Positions 34,289-43,949 of a stretch of 64,000 nucleotides of DNA are shown here, one piece after another. The notes beneath the pieces were generated by a model, which did not search any database, was not told the origin of the DNA, and was given only the letters and a program-made list of their open reading frames with translations. Made by a program: the position numbers and the translations under genes. The stretch is from NCBI GenBank assembly GCA_950295325.1, contig OX485804.1, positions 8,806,001 through 8,870,000 on the forward strand. The letters run 5' to 3'. Position 1 is the first letter of the stretch. Every line of letters starts with the position of its first letter. This DNA is from Polytrichum commune. Lineage: Eukaryota; Streptophyta; Polytrichopsida; Polytrichales; Polytrichaceae.

Positions 34289-35160
34289 CTAGTTCGTCCC
34301 ACTATTTTTTTTCACGGCCTTGGCCTTGTTTTTGGCAGCCTCCATGGCTCTGAAAATCTCCGGCCCACGGCTATAACCATTTTTGTTGACGGACCCGGAA
34401 TACGTGTCATTCTTCCAAATTTCCGGACGCGCTCCCGAATTGTACGGAGTGGTATTGTGAGTGGAATACGAGTGCGTTTGCGAGAGGGAGTGTCTTGCGC
34501 TACGGCAGAGGGCCAAACAACGATTGGACTCGGATGTTGCGGCCTTGAGGGCGTGCCTATCCAAGGAAGACGTGGAGGAGGGCCGGGCACCAAGCGAGTG
34601 GGTAGCCACCTGCGAAACAACGTCATAGGAAGATAAGAATAAGAATGGAGTGGGGAAAATAATGAGGGCGGTTGGGGGGGGGGGGGGGGCTCCTAAAGAT
34701 AACGGCACGCTTACGCAATACAAGGAAAGCAAATGCGGGAAAGGGGTTCGGGGTTGAAGAGGGCACCTTGGCTTTGGGGACGTCCATGCGGGGGACGGTG
34801 GGCACGAGGGGGGCGTCGACGGGAGCATCTGGAGCCGATTGAACTATTGCATTGTTGAATGGCGGGGGGGGGGGGGGGAGTCAAGGCGTGGAGGGCCCAC
34901 GATTGCGGAGGACGTTGCGGGGGGAGGAACGGAGTCCACGGGGGAGGTGTGACACGGGGGGGCTTCCATGCGTAGGTGCGGGCGACAAGTGCAGGGGGCG
35001 GGCTGTTGACGACGCCGTCGTCGATTCCGACGTCCCGGGAGTAATCCACGGCCGAAGCCGCGTCCACCGCTGAGAACTGGTAGAGGGATGGCATTTGGAA
35101 GTACGTCACGTCGCGGGAAGGGGAGCCACGGGCCGAGTCGGGACGGGAAGGGCCGTCCAT
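34289..35160 (-). CDS. Proline-rich protein of unknown function, two exons, frame broken by poly-C
   Basis: I do not recognise this protein. The ATG at 35160 opens MDGPSRPDSARGSPSRDV, then a proline-rich segment. A run of about 16 C (plus-strand G at about 34863-34879) then throws the frame. In the shifted frame it reads QSAPDAPVDAPLVPTVPR up to a donor after MDVPKAK. The second exon starts at 34609 (CAG acceptor), reads VATHSLGARPSSTSSLDRH, and ends in a basic tail (AMEAAKNKAKAVKKN) with a stop at about 34289. The homopolymer break may be an assembly error rather than a real mutation. It lies about 150 bp downstream of the HAD gene on the same strand. The promoter and N-terminal boundary are uncertain. 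Confidence 0.45.
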
Positions 35161-35308
35161 GATAGGGGCGTCGCATATAGGGGCAGACTAAGGGGGCAAC
35201 AACCACAACCACAACCACAACAAAAACAACAACAAAAATACATCCAAAAACGGAGCAAGCATTAGTAAATGTGAACCACATGATAACAAGCACAGACATG
35301 GAGGCATT

Positions 35309-36076
35309 TCAAATCAATTTATTGAGTTTGGCGAGCCTCATGATGTTCTTAAATACATTATCACGGGGGCTTAGCCCCACATTGCCGATGGGGTTGGACC
35401 TAACAAAAAATGGTATGCTACTGACGTGGAGAACAAGCCTTCTAAGGTAAGGCGCTAGCGTATCAACCAAAAACGTGTCGTTCCTATCGCCAGTCCAAGT
35501 GGCGGGGAAGATGATGTTGCCCCGGGGGTTCAAGACGCTCTTGGCGGGGCTGTCGTCGATGAGGACGGTGTTCTCAGGAGTCGGCCACCACCCGTGGGGT
35601 ACCCCCTGCAGCGGGGGGATGCCCCGCCACAATCTTGACCTCAGGACCTTGAGGAATTGTTGTCCTCCGTCACGACCGCCGAAATTTGGAACCGGCAGAT
35701 CCTTTTCGTCGAGCAATTCATCGCAATCCTCTTGGCCGAGGACGAGGCAAGGGCTCGGAAGATCGCGGAAGAGGAAGTCGACGATTGGCTCGGTGTTCTC
35801 CATGACCATGAAGCTCCACACAATGACGTGAGCTAAGTCGAGCACCTCTCGAAGGAAGTCATGCACACCGGGACGGGCGCGGACATCCTTGCGGTTAATG
35901 AGGGTGTCGAGCTCTTCGTCGTAGTCCCTTTCGTCGGGGTGACGGAAGGGACGCGTGGGGACCCTGGGGATGTGTTGGGTGTGGCACAACACCCCGTTCA
36001 GGTCAAACACGACGAACGGTTTGTTTCGGGTCTGACGTCCACTGGTCGAGAGGTTGCGACCTATCTCCGGGGTGTC
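35309..36076 (-). CDS. FCP1/NIF-like HAD-superfamily protein (5' exon not found)
   Basis: HAD-fold protein of the NLI-interacting-factor/FCP1 phosphatase family, which typically dephosphorylates phospho-Ser/Thr such as in the Pol II tail. One open exon of about 255 codons begins at a CAG acceptor (36077-36079) and ends with TGA at 35311-35309. Motif I is FDLNGVLC, so the second catalytic Asp (the general acid/base of DxDxT/V) is Asn. Motif II region is VIVWSFM; motif III/IV is TVLIDDSPAKSVLNP. The substitution of Asp by Asn also occurs in a plant HAD subfamily with LDLNG-type motifs, so activity is doubtful. No in-frame ATG is visible before motif I (GTG at 36010), which implies an upstream exon. 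The frame itself is intact, unlike the neighbouring methyltransferase-like genes. Confidence 0.7.
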   Translation of the reverse strand, partial: DTPEIGRNLSTSGRQTRNKPFVVFDLNGVLCHTQHIPRVPTRPFRHPDERDYDEELDTLINRKDVRARPGVHDFLREVLDLAHVIVWSFMVMENTEPIVDFLFRDLPSPCLVLGQEDCDELLDEKDLPVPNFGGRDGGQQFLKVLRSRLWRGIPPLQGVPHGWWPTPENTVLIDDSPAKSVLNPRGNIIFPATWTGDRNDTFLVDTLAPYLRRLVLHVSSIPFFVRSNPIGNVGLSPRDNVFKNIMRLAKLNKLI

Positions 36077-36212
36077 CTGTGATTAACAACTCGACTAGTT
36101 TAATTCTATGATCCAATAAATAAGATTACATTAAGGGAAATGACGATGCATTATGGAAAAAGACGGGGATGCGAGGAAAATAGTGCAAGGAGAATGTGGT
36201 CAAGTGCATTTG

Positions 36213-36356
36213 CGAACGAGCGTTCGTGAATGCAGGCTACGGGTGGCGCATCATTTACGAACGTTTGTTCGTGAGCGCGGATACAAGCACATGTACGAAC
36301 GCTCGTTCGTGAAGGAGGTGGACAGAGGGTCGCACCCTTTTACGAACAAGCGCTCG
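36213..36356. repeat. Palindrome family I, cluster of four
   Basis: Four short dyads with arms CGAACG/CGTTCG and a free 2-nt centre: 36213-36226 (centre AG), 36258-36271 (TT, one arm changed), 36296-36309 (CT) and 36343-36356 (degenerate). Flanks often extend the symmetry to TTTA..TAAA-like ends. They lie just upstream of the HAD exon. Confidence 0.85.
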
Positions 36357-36906
36357 TCAATGAGGTGGGTGTAAAAGTGTAATGATGCGCATGAACATAC
36401 ATAATACAAGATGCGATACGATACAACAAGTTGGGGGGATGCGACGCAGAGATCATCTACTCATATATTAATTCGATGAATATTTACAATTGTCTCACGT
36501 GATAATCTATCACAATTTCCTAAGGCAACTACATGTCGTATATGAGCCCAAAATGGTTGCTCATATTTGTTTTATGCTTAGAATTTATTTAGAATTGCAT
36601 TTGGAGTGTGTTGAAACAATCAAAAGTATAAAAAGAGTGAGGCTTGGTGTGGTTTATGTTTTAGGCCTTAAGCCTATTTTGTGTGGTTAATTAGAAGCTT
36701 AGTGGCATTAGGGGGTGTGTTGGTTAAGTGAGTAGTGTTTGATGAAGCAAGGGGAAGGGCCTTGGGTTTAAACGTTTGATTTAGAACATGTTCTTGTTGG
36801 TTTAGGGGGTGAGGATTTAGTGGATAGGATAAGGTCCTACTAAGTAGGAGAAGGTTAAGGGGTTGTGGTCTTGGGTGCCCTCTCCTCCTCTTCCTTTCTC
36901 TCATCT

Positions 36907-36941
36907 CCTCTTCTCTCTCTCTCTCTCTCCCTCTTCTCTAG
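36907..36941. repeat. (CT)n microsatellite
   Basis: Pyrimidine tract dominated by CT dinucleotides, embedded in a longer CTCCTCTTC-rich stretch from about 36877. No gene was found around it. Confidence 0.85.
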
Positions 36942-37061
36942 GAATTTGAGCTCGTAGAGCTAGGAAAAAATGTGGGAATTAGGTAGGGGCTTAGTGGAAA
37001 TAGTGGGCTTAGGTGGGGTAATTAGGTAGGGGTCTTGGTAGAATCAGGTAGATAGTTAAGC

Positions 37062-37590
37062 TGTTGGTTTGGAGACTGGGCAGTTTAAGCCTGCTGGTTT
37101 GGAGACTGGGCAACTAAGCCTGTTGTTTGGAGACTGGGCAGTTTAAGCCTGTTGTTTGGAGACTGGGCAGCTAAACCCGTTGTTCGGAGACTGGGCAGTT
37201 TAAGCCTGCTGGTGTGGAGACTGTGCAGCAAGCCTGCTGGTTTGGAGACTGGGCAGTTTAAGCCTGTTGGTTTGGAGACTGGGCAGTTTAAGCCTATTGG
37301 TTTGGAGACTGGGCAGCTAAGCCTGCTGTTCGGAGACTGGGCAGTTTAAGCATGTTGGTTTGGAGAATGGGTAGCTAAGCTTGTTGTTCGGAGACTGGGC
37401 AGTTTAAGCCTGCTGGTTTGGAGACTGGGCAGCTAAGCCTGATGTTCGGAGACTGGGCAGTTTAAGCCTGTTGGTTTGGAGAATGGGTAGCTAAGCCTGA
37501 TGTTCGGAGACTGGGCAGTTTAAGCCTGCTGGTTTGGAGACTGGGCAACAAGCCTGCTGGTGTGGAGACTGGGCAGTTTAAACCTGCTGT
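37062..37590. repeat. ~30-bp minisatellite, about 18 units
   Basis: Tandem units each carry GGAGACTGGGCAG. Two unit types largely alternate: one with CAGTTTAAGCCTG then TTGGTTT, and one with CAGCTAAGCCTG then TTGTTCG. Unit length varies from about 27 to 31 bp, so a reading frame through the array is not maintained, although open stretches occur on both strands. Confidence 0.9.
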
Positions 37591-38091
37591 AATTGGTGGC
37601 CGGGTAGGAGGCCGGGTATGGACCCTTGATGGGCCCAGTCGCGAGCTCGATTGGATGTGGCAAGGTCCAAGGGCCACGGGCCTAAGACACTAGGGGAATT
37701 TAGCTTCACATGAATAAGAAAGGGCATGAGGGAATAAGTCTTAGTAAGGATTTGATTGTGGGGATGTGAATTAGTGTAGGAGGAAGGGGATAAACAAAAA
37801 AGAGCATTTTTCAATGCTTGTATTCTTATTATGGAATAAATTGGTTTGCAAGAATTGGTGGGAATTGAAATGGAGTTTTATGAAGTTGGTAAGAGGGAGC
37901 TATGTGAACTTGAATGTGATACCCATTCCCTCACCCGGACTAGGACGCTTAAGGGTGGGTGGTTTGGCCTCACACCGTGTCCTACAAAATTTATCGGCCT
38001 AAGGGTCCACGTAGAAAAGGGACCTCGCAGGCCTCGTGATGCCGATGGAGAGGAACCACTAAGAACACAACGCGGCATGGGTTAGTGGTTA

Positions 38092-38602
38092 CGAACGCGC
38101 GTCCGTCAAATGAGTGGTATTCTCAGAGGAGAGTTACCTCGTCATCGGGGGGAGGGGCAGCGGCGCTGGACCGAGCATTTCCCTCCTCTTCGATCAACGA
38201 ACGCGCGTTCGTAATCCCCATTGGGCCAGCCGCCTCTGTCTCCATGGCCTCTGTAGCACGCTCCTCCTGAGACGCCTGGGTTTGACGTATGAGCTCCGCG
38301 TTGTCGCTCTCTCCGCCCAGATCGAGAGCCTCCATTCGGACATCCTCCATCTGCACGGAGGTATGCCGTCCCTGCTCAAGGCTCTCCATGTCCATTCCTT
38401 GGGCACCTGTCGCGTCATTGGGGCTCCCTTGCGTTTCCTCCACAATGACCATGTCAGTGTGTTGCGCAGAGTCATCGCCCTGCCTATCCAGTACCCTCGG
38501 GACGACTGTGAAAGAGATGGTGTCAGTGACTGAGGCCAGTCCTACCCTTGGAAGGGGAGGGGTGAGGACTGCCGGACCTGAAGATTCACGAACGTGCATT
38601 CG
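38092..38602. repeat. Palindrome family I, three sites in and beside an ORF
   Basis: Sites at 38092-38105 (centre CG, one arm mutated), 38198-38211 (CG, perfect) and 38589-38602 (TG). The last extends with GAAGATT/AATCTTC flanks into a near-perfect 32-bp symmetry. The second and third lie inside the open reading frame at 38123-38740, where they read as ITNARS and RMHVRE. Confidence 0.85.
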
Positions 38603-40236
38603 TAAATCTTCGTCCTCGCGTATTGCCGCCCTTATCGCATCGTGGGAGGTGGCGGCGGTGGCAGTCACTTGAGGGGGCGAAGGACTTCCCGCTGGCGTCG
38701 GGTGTGGAGCTGCTGGGTGGGAAGGTCCTCCGGGGAACATGCCTGGCGGGGGGGACTAGGAGGGGTATCCTCCGGGGAAGGGGTAAGGTTGCTATGCGGG
38801 TGCCGACAAGCTTTGCATATTTCTCAGCATCTCAAAAATGGCGTCGGTCTTTGCTGCTGAGGCCCGCACCGCCTCCTGCATGCGGGCCATATTTCTCGCA
38901 CTCTCCTCTGCGGCAACCGCCATTTCCTCTTTCATCTTCTGCTCTAGCTTGGCATTCAGCTCGGCAACGGTCAGCGCCTCCTCCTTCACCGGCTTGTTCT
39001 TGTCGTAATCCACCCCAAGCTCTGCCATGATGTCCATGTCTGTCGCAACCCTTGCTAGGTCCCTTAATAATCTTGCCAATTTTCGTTTCTAGCAAAGGTT
39101 ACGAGCGCTAACCCTTCGCATTCCGCCATGCTAATGGATAGCTCCTCTTACCCCGGACCAATAGTTCATAGGAGGGAACCAACCCTCCTACTTTGCTTTC
39201 GGGACTCACCCCTTAATCGGTAACCCATTTCCCCAATGTGGACTTCCATCCATGGAAGTCCAATCCTATGTTGATCATCGCGTTGCCGGAGCAACACTAC
39301 AACAACCCGAAGCATACTAGGCAACTATGGCCTCACAATAGGCCAAAGCCCATGGAGGCCTTGCCGTTCGGCCTCGGGTGGGTGAGGCCACACCACCTCA
39401 CCCATATAAGCCTCTAGGACTTCACGCGGGGCCCCTACCCCACCGTCAACCAACCTCTTGTCTCTCTACCAAGAGTTGGGGCCAAGTGGACATTTTCCTT
39501 TAGCTGCTGGGCCTAGAACCCCCCAGCAGCTTCAGACCATCATAACTTCCTTGTATGATGTCTGATCATAACAACCAACCACTCCATCTTCATCTACGCT
39601 TCACGTAGATGCCGATGGACTCCTCACTTGCCCCATTCGGGCAAGTATTGAGGAAGTTATGCCTGTTTGAACCTTGGCAGTCCCGGGAATCACTCCCAGG
39701 CACTGCTGTAGCAGGGCGCTGTCCTGGGACAGCGCCCCACTCAAATGGCCATAACTCCTAGCTCACACCTCCGATTGAGGTGTTCTTGGGCTTTCTAGAA
39801 TCACCACGCCGTGAGCTACGCATAACTCATGGCCTTACCCTTGTGCCTCCTAGTCTTTGTGGATGGGAGGCGTTCCCAACGCCCGGGGCCCTCACCCACA
39901 CTAGGATCACTTGGGCCCTCTCACCAACGGCGCCACAAGTCCCGGGTGTCACTCCGGGGTCCCCCTTGTGCCCATGGTGTTTCGGGCACTCCTCATGGAG
40001 AGGTGCGCGACAATGTCCCCCTCGTCCTCGTCGGACACCTCGATGATTGCTCCCTCCGGCAACTCCACGTACGGCATCTTCTTCATCCTCCTCCTCGTGT
40101 TCCGGAAGAGGTCCAAGGATGGACGCGAGCGTTGGTCGAGAAGGTCGAGGGTCTCCATCCTCAGAACCACAACGGGCCTGGGAGACACTGACGTCGAACA
40201 GCCGCCAGGCGTGCCGAAGGGTTCCGCACCAGACAT
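38123..40236 (-). CDS. Unrecognised ORF series with coiled coil, downstream of copy B
   Basis: I do not recognise this protein. Open segments, 5' to 3': 40236-39949 starts MSGAEPFGTPGG and is acidic near its end (EVSDEDEGD). About 39046-38792 starts MDIMAELGVDYDKNKPVKEE, then an Ala/Glu/Lys-rich stretch (NAKLEQKMKEEMAVAAEE) typical of a coiled coil. 38740-38123 is Pro/Ser/Glu-rich and contains two family I palindromes in frame. The segments are not in one frame without splicing, and I could not fix the junctions. The hairpin repeat at 39041-39856 fills the gap between the first two, like an insertion in an intron. The first ATG is only about 18 bp beyond the stop of copy B. It could be a separate gene or a 3' extension of copy B. 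Confidence 0.4.
39041..39856 (-). repeat. Hairpin-chain repeat, copy 1 (full)
   Basis: Shares its sequence with 53607-54076 in inverted orientation. Relative to its own sense it starts AGACTAGGAGGCACAAGG and ends GTTGCGACA. It contains consecutive stem-loops: 39591-39611 (CATCTACG/CGTAGATG, loop CTTCA), 39626-39646 (ACTTGCCC/GGGCAAGT, loop CATTC), 39714-39737 (GGGCGCTGTCC/GGACAGCGCCC, loop TG) and 39765-39783 (ACACCTC/GAGGTGT, loop CGATT). CATAACTTCCT/AGGAAGTTATG encloses two of them. About 370 bp at 39160-39530 is absent from copy 2. No coding frame was found. It may be a solo LTR or a structured non-autonomous element. Confidence 0.8.
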
Positions 40237-40254
40237 TCTAGCGGGGAGGACATC

Positions 40255-43200
40255 CTAGGTTGTCCCAACCGACGATCCTGTATAGCCTCCCGGTGTCCCT
40301 TGGGGGTCAGAAGGATGCCCCGTTGGCGCCAACATCCGTAAAGGAGCGATGTTAAACGACTGCAGAATGGCGTCCACGTTCACGGAGGGGGCGGGCTTGT
40401 CATCGTCTGTCTCCAAGCCCGGCATGCCCTCGTCGACGGGCATGCTGAAGTCCTCCCTAGGGACACACATGTCATCCAGGTCCATTGTGGACGTCTTCGT
40501 CCTGTGGACCAGGTATTCCTCCTCGTCTTGGGCGTCAACGTAGCTATTGACCCACAACCCTAGCATCCTGTAGCAACGATTGCAAACATGTCAGAATATA
40601 CAAACGTGCGTTCGTAAACATCAACATTGAAACAAGACCAGATGAACCCATTGAGAAAAATAGTGCCAAAACTATAAAACAGCTGAATCATTGAACATTA
40701 CGAACGAGCGTTCGCAAATCAAAGAATGAGAGCTTACCATGGCCGCGTACATGAACTTGCTACCTCCAAAGACGTTGTACAGCGTCTCTCCACTGATTGC
40801 CAAACTCTGCAACACGGACACGTAGAACTCCAACCTGAGCTCCAACGCGGGGAAAACCGTGTACAATGTCTCCTGCAACAGTTCCTTGGGAGGGGGGTAC
40901 GGTGAAGGATGCCGTATATCTTCTTGAAAGTATTGTTTGCCTTCACAGGCGCTCTCCCTTGCCTGAGTGCATTGTATGTCAAGAAGATTAGGCTGACAAC
41001 TCCCACCTGCTTGTTGCCCCTGGCCTCGTTGATGGCCACGATCCCTTCTGTTTTTGCGGGCACGTAGGTGTTGTGGTAAATGTTGTATTCAAACTTGATT
41101 GTCTGTTCGTACAACTCCGTGACAATGGATAGTTTATCTTGTTCCACTATGCAAAGCCATACGTGAGGCTCCCTCATGGTAGGCGATTTGTATTCCATGA
41201 ACTTTGCCATGAAAGGGTTGTAAAAGGGCAAATCCTTTGCCCCATGCCTCGCACCTCCCGGGATCCCCCTGAAATCAATCAGGGCAAATGGGCAACCCCT
41301 TCGGTCCTCCCTCACCTCGGCCCTGCTGATGGTGCCGTCCCACTTAGAAAATGTGGTCCTCTCCAGCCCGGTTGTGACCAAACAAAATCTCGCCACTCCC
41401 TCGAACGTGGCCCTCCTCTTCCTCTCCAAAAACTTTATATACAACTCCACCTCCTGGGGATCCGTCTCTGTTTTCTCGGTCCTTTTGTTCCCCTTCAGTT
41501 TCAAAATGGAGGCGTGTTCCTTTACTAGACTACGCATCAAGGAGCCGTTGATGTTGTACCCGACCTTGAACTCCTTCCATCCAGCCCAATTGACGTCTCC
41601 GTCGGCCTGAAAGAGTTTGTACTCTGGGACGAGTGCGCCCAACTCCCTCATTGCGTTAGTCTTCAACTTTCGATGGTCGCACCACTCCTTGATGGAGTAC
41701 GTTCTGGGCCTGTGCTTTGGTCTTTTCAAAAATATCTTCGGGTAAGGGATTGTTCTCCCGACGGTGTTCCCAAGAGCATGCACTGCACACCGCTGCAACT
41801 CCAACTCCGTCAACCCCTGAAGGGGCCTAAAAAATTCCCTCAACAGCGGAGGGGCCTCTCTAGTCTTCTCCTGGTTATATTTTTCTTCAATGTCGGGGTT
41901 GATGAGATCCCCCAAATTGTGAGCATCAAAAAACTGGGTCCACAAATCCCACGTGTCTTTGTTGCAACAGATAAGACGGAGCTCACCCTTCAGCTCCAGC
42001 ACCGACTTCATTGATGTGGACTTCATGTCGATGGAAGAGAATTTGTCTACCATCGCATCGCAAAATGCCTGCATTACAAAAGAAATATCAATGATGAATC
42101 AAATACGAACGCACGTTCGTAAATGAAATGTTCAAGAATATTAATAAGGAACCTGAGAATTACGAACGCTCGTTCGTAAACTCACCTTCCATTGTGGAGA
42201 CTGGTTTTTGGCGTTCTCTCTCTCCTTCGGTGGGCAACCGTGTGCCACCCACACGTCTCTCGCAGCCACTATGTTAGCTGCCCACGACGCCTCAAACGCC
42301 TTTATTTTATTCCCGGAATTTAGAAATGTCAAAATTTTCCAGAGCTTGTCCCAGTCGTCCGACCACACCAAGAACGCTTTCCAGTAGCGCAGGTCCCCCT
42401 TGAGCTCGTGCTGGAAGTTGTCGTCCTTGAGGATGATTTGCGACGCCTCCAAGCTGTGTTGTCCATCAATAATCCATAACTCTCCGTTCTGGATTCGTGC
42501 CCAATCCTTTTCCGTGGGACGGGAAGTGAAACCCTTTGGCATAACACACACAGTTTGCCTATCCCACTTCCCGTTGTTCATCAAGTTGTTTATTTGCCAC
42601 TTCACACCTCCGCTTTCACGTGACCTCACCACCCACTTGTTGGGGGATTTCTTGCATTTGAAGCAATCCACGTTGAATGTGAAATGCCGTCCCATGGGCC
42701 TGCAATCCTTTGAATAATTGTTGAAGTCTCGAAGGATACGCGTCGCCTTTGCAGCATCAGGGTTTTCTCCCTTTTTCAACGGAGTCGGCATGAGAGATGG
42801 CGAGTTGACCTTTGCGGTCTCGGTTACACCAGACTTCTCCATGTCATCCCTTGTTCTTTTTGATGGCGTGGAGTGTCTACTTGGCCCTTCTGTCAATCTG
42901 CTAGCTGAAGGGACTGGCCACGGTGCACACTTGGAACCGCCTGCTCCCGATGCAGTAGGTTTTTTTAAACTTTTTTTCTTCTTGTTGGCTTCGGCGACGG
43001 CACTGTTGTACTTGGACATGTTTAGGGCCAGTGCAGTCAGCTTCCTGGCTGTCCAATGTTGGCTGAGGCTGTACTTCGAAAAAAGATTTACCAGGTCGAA
43101 ATGCTTTGCATCCTCTGCAACATTTATCTGTGCGTATGTATGGGAGAAAGCGTGCCTCCTGTAGTCTAGCAGGAGGTTGATATGGTCTTTCTTGTTTTTC

Positions 43201-43485
43201 ATGTCTAAAATAACAAAATCTCCATGCATGTGCCTCTATGGACTCTATCTCCCATGTCTTCATCTGCACCCACTGCTCCGGTTGGTCCGGCCGTGTCTCC
43301 AACTCGTATGTGAACCTCAGGATGAACAATCCGCCATCGGTTTTGTCCGGCAACGCCGTCCACTCCCCCATGAAGTCCTCTTTAGGGACGTAGTTGTAGT
43401 TCCCATTGTCATCTGTCACCGACTCCGGAAGGCGATCCAACTGAACCGCGAACATCTCTATTGCACTCCTCCCTGGTCTAGCCAT
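40255..43485 (-). pseudogene. Copy B: ParB/DGQHR-like + degenerate class beta methyltransferase-like protein
   Basis: Exons: 43485-42186, 42068-40738 and 40567-40255 (TAG). Reads MARPGRSAIEMFAVQ (an ATG at 43509 is also possible), a Lys-rich linker near 42.97 kb, then a ParB/DGQHR-like core ELWIIDGQHSLEAS (about 42.46 kb) and a helical region. In exon 2, CPFALIDFRGIP stands where motif IV (DPPY) of a class beta amino-methyltransferase would be. LAISGETLYNVFGGSKFMY resembles motif X/I (AdoMet binding, FxGxG-like), followed in exon 3 by LGLWVNSYVDAQDEEEYL, as in the motif II region. Lesions: frame changes near 43225 and near 40905 (a C run), and exons 2 and 3 do not join in phase as I placed them. 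Family I palindromes lie in both introns and 5' of the gene. Target and activity are unknown; the domain names rest on motif reading only. Confidence 0.6.
40601..42176. repeat. Palindrome family I, four intronic sites of copy B
   Basis: Intron 2 holds 40601-40614 (arm changed to CAAACG, centre TG) and 40701-40714 (AG). Intron 1, only about 117 bp long, holds two: 42106-42119 (CA) and 42163-42176 (CT). Both introns of the gene therefore carry pairs of sites close to the exon edges. Confidence 0.88.
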
Positions 43486-43520
43486 CTGCAATATAATAGA
43501 CACATTCATAATTGCATTTA

Positions 43521-43949
43521 CGAACGAGCGTTCGTTACTGACGTTTACTGGCCGTCATGAAATCATTTATTATTGGCAAAACAGTTGTTGTTTCTTATTT
43601 ATGAACGATCGTTCGCAAATTTGGTATGATTTCCATGGTGATTTTCATTTCAATGTCTACAAACGCACGTTCGTAATTGTGTGATATGAGGTTCATTTTG
43701 CGTAATCAAAAGGTTTAAGGTTCATTTTTTAGGTTCATTTTTTGAGGTTCGTTCTTTGTGGTTCGTTCTTTGAGGTTCGTTCTTTGAGGTTCATTTTTGT
43801 TTGGTTTTGGGGTATACATATTTATGTCGTTGCCTTAGTTAGATTTACAAACGCGCGTTTGTAAATCTAGGATATGTACTGTATATTCACGAACGTGCGT
43901 TCGCAAATATATGGTGTTCCTTATTTAGTCAATTACGAACGCACGTTCT
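43521..43949. repeat. Palindrome family I, six sites 5' of copy B
   Basis: Sites at 43521-43534 (AG), 43602-43615 (AT), 43660-43673 (CA), 43848-43861 (CG), 43890-43903 (TG) and 43936-43949 (CA, one end base changed). The site at 43848 is the centre of a perfect 30-bp palindrome at 43840-43869. Between 43690 and 43800 lies a short GGTTC(A/G)TT-rich tandem stretch. The remaining DNA to 44385 is non-coding and AT-rich, with no recognised gene. Confidence 0.88.

Noticed and set aside
39949-40566. Splicing copy B directly into the next ORF to make one longer protein
   Set aside because: The only donor and acceptor around the stop are about 30 bp apart, too short for a plant intron; kept as separate units.
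36213-43949. CRISPR-like array from the repeated palindromes
   Set aside because: Spacing is irregular (tens to thousands of bases), sites lie in introns and an ORF, there is no leader or cas gene, and the context is a plant nuclear genome.
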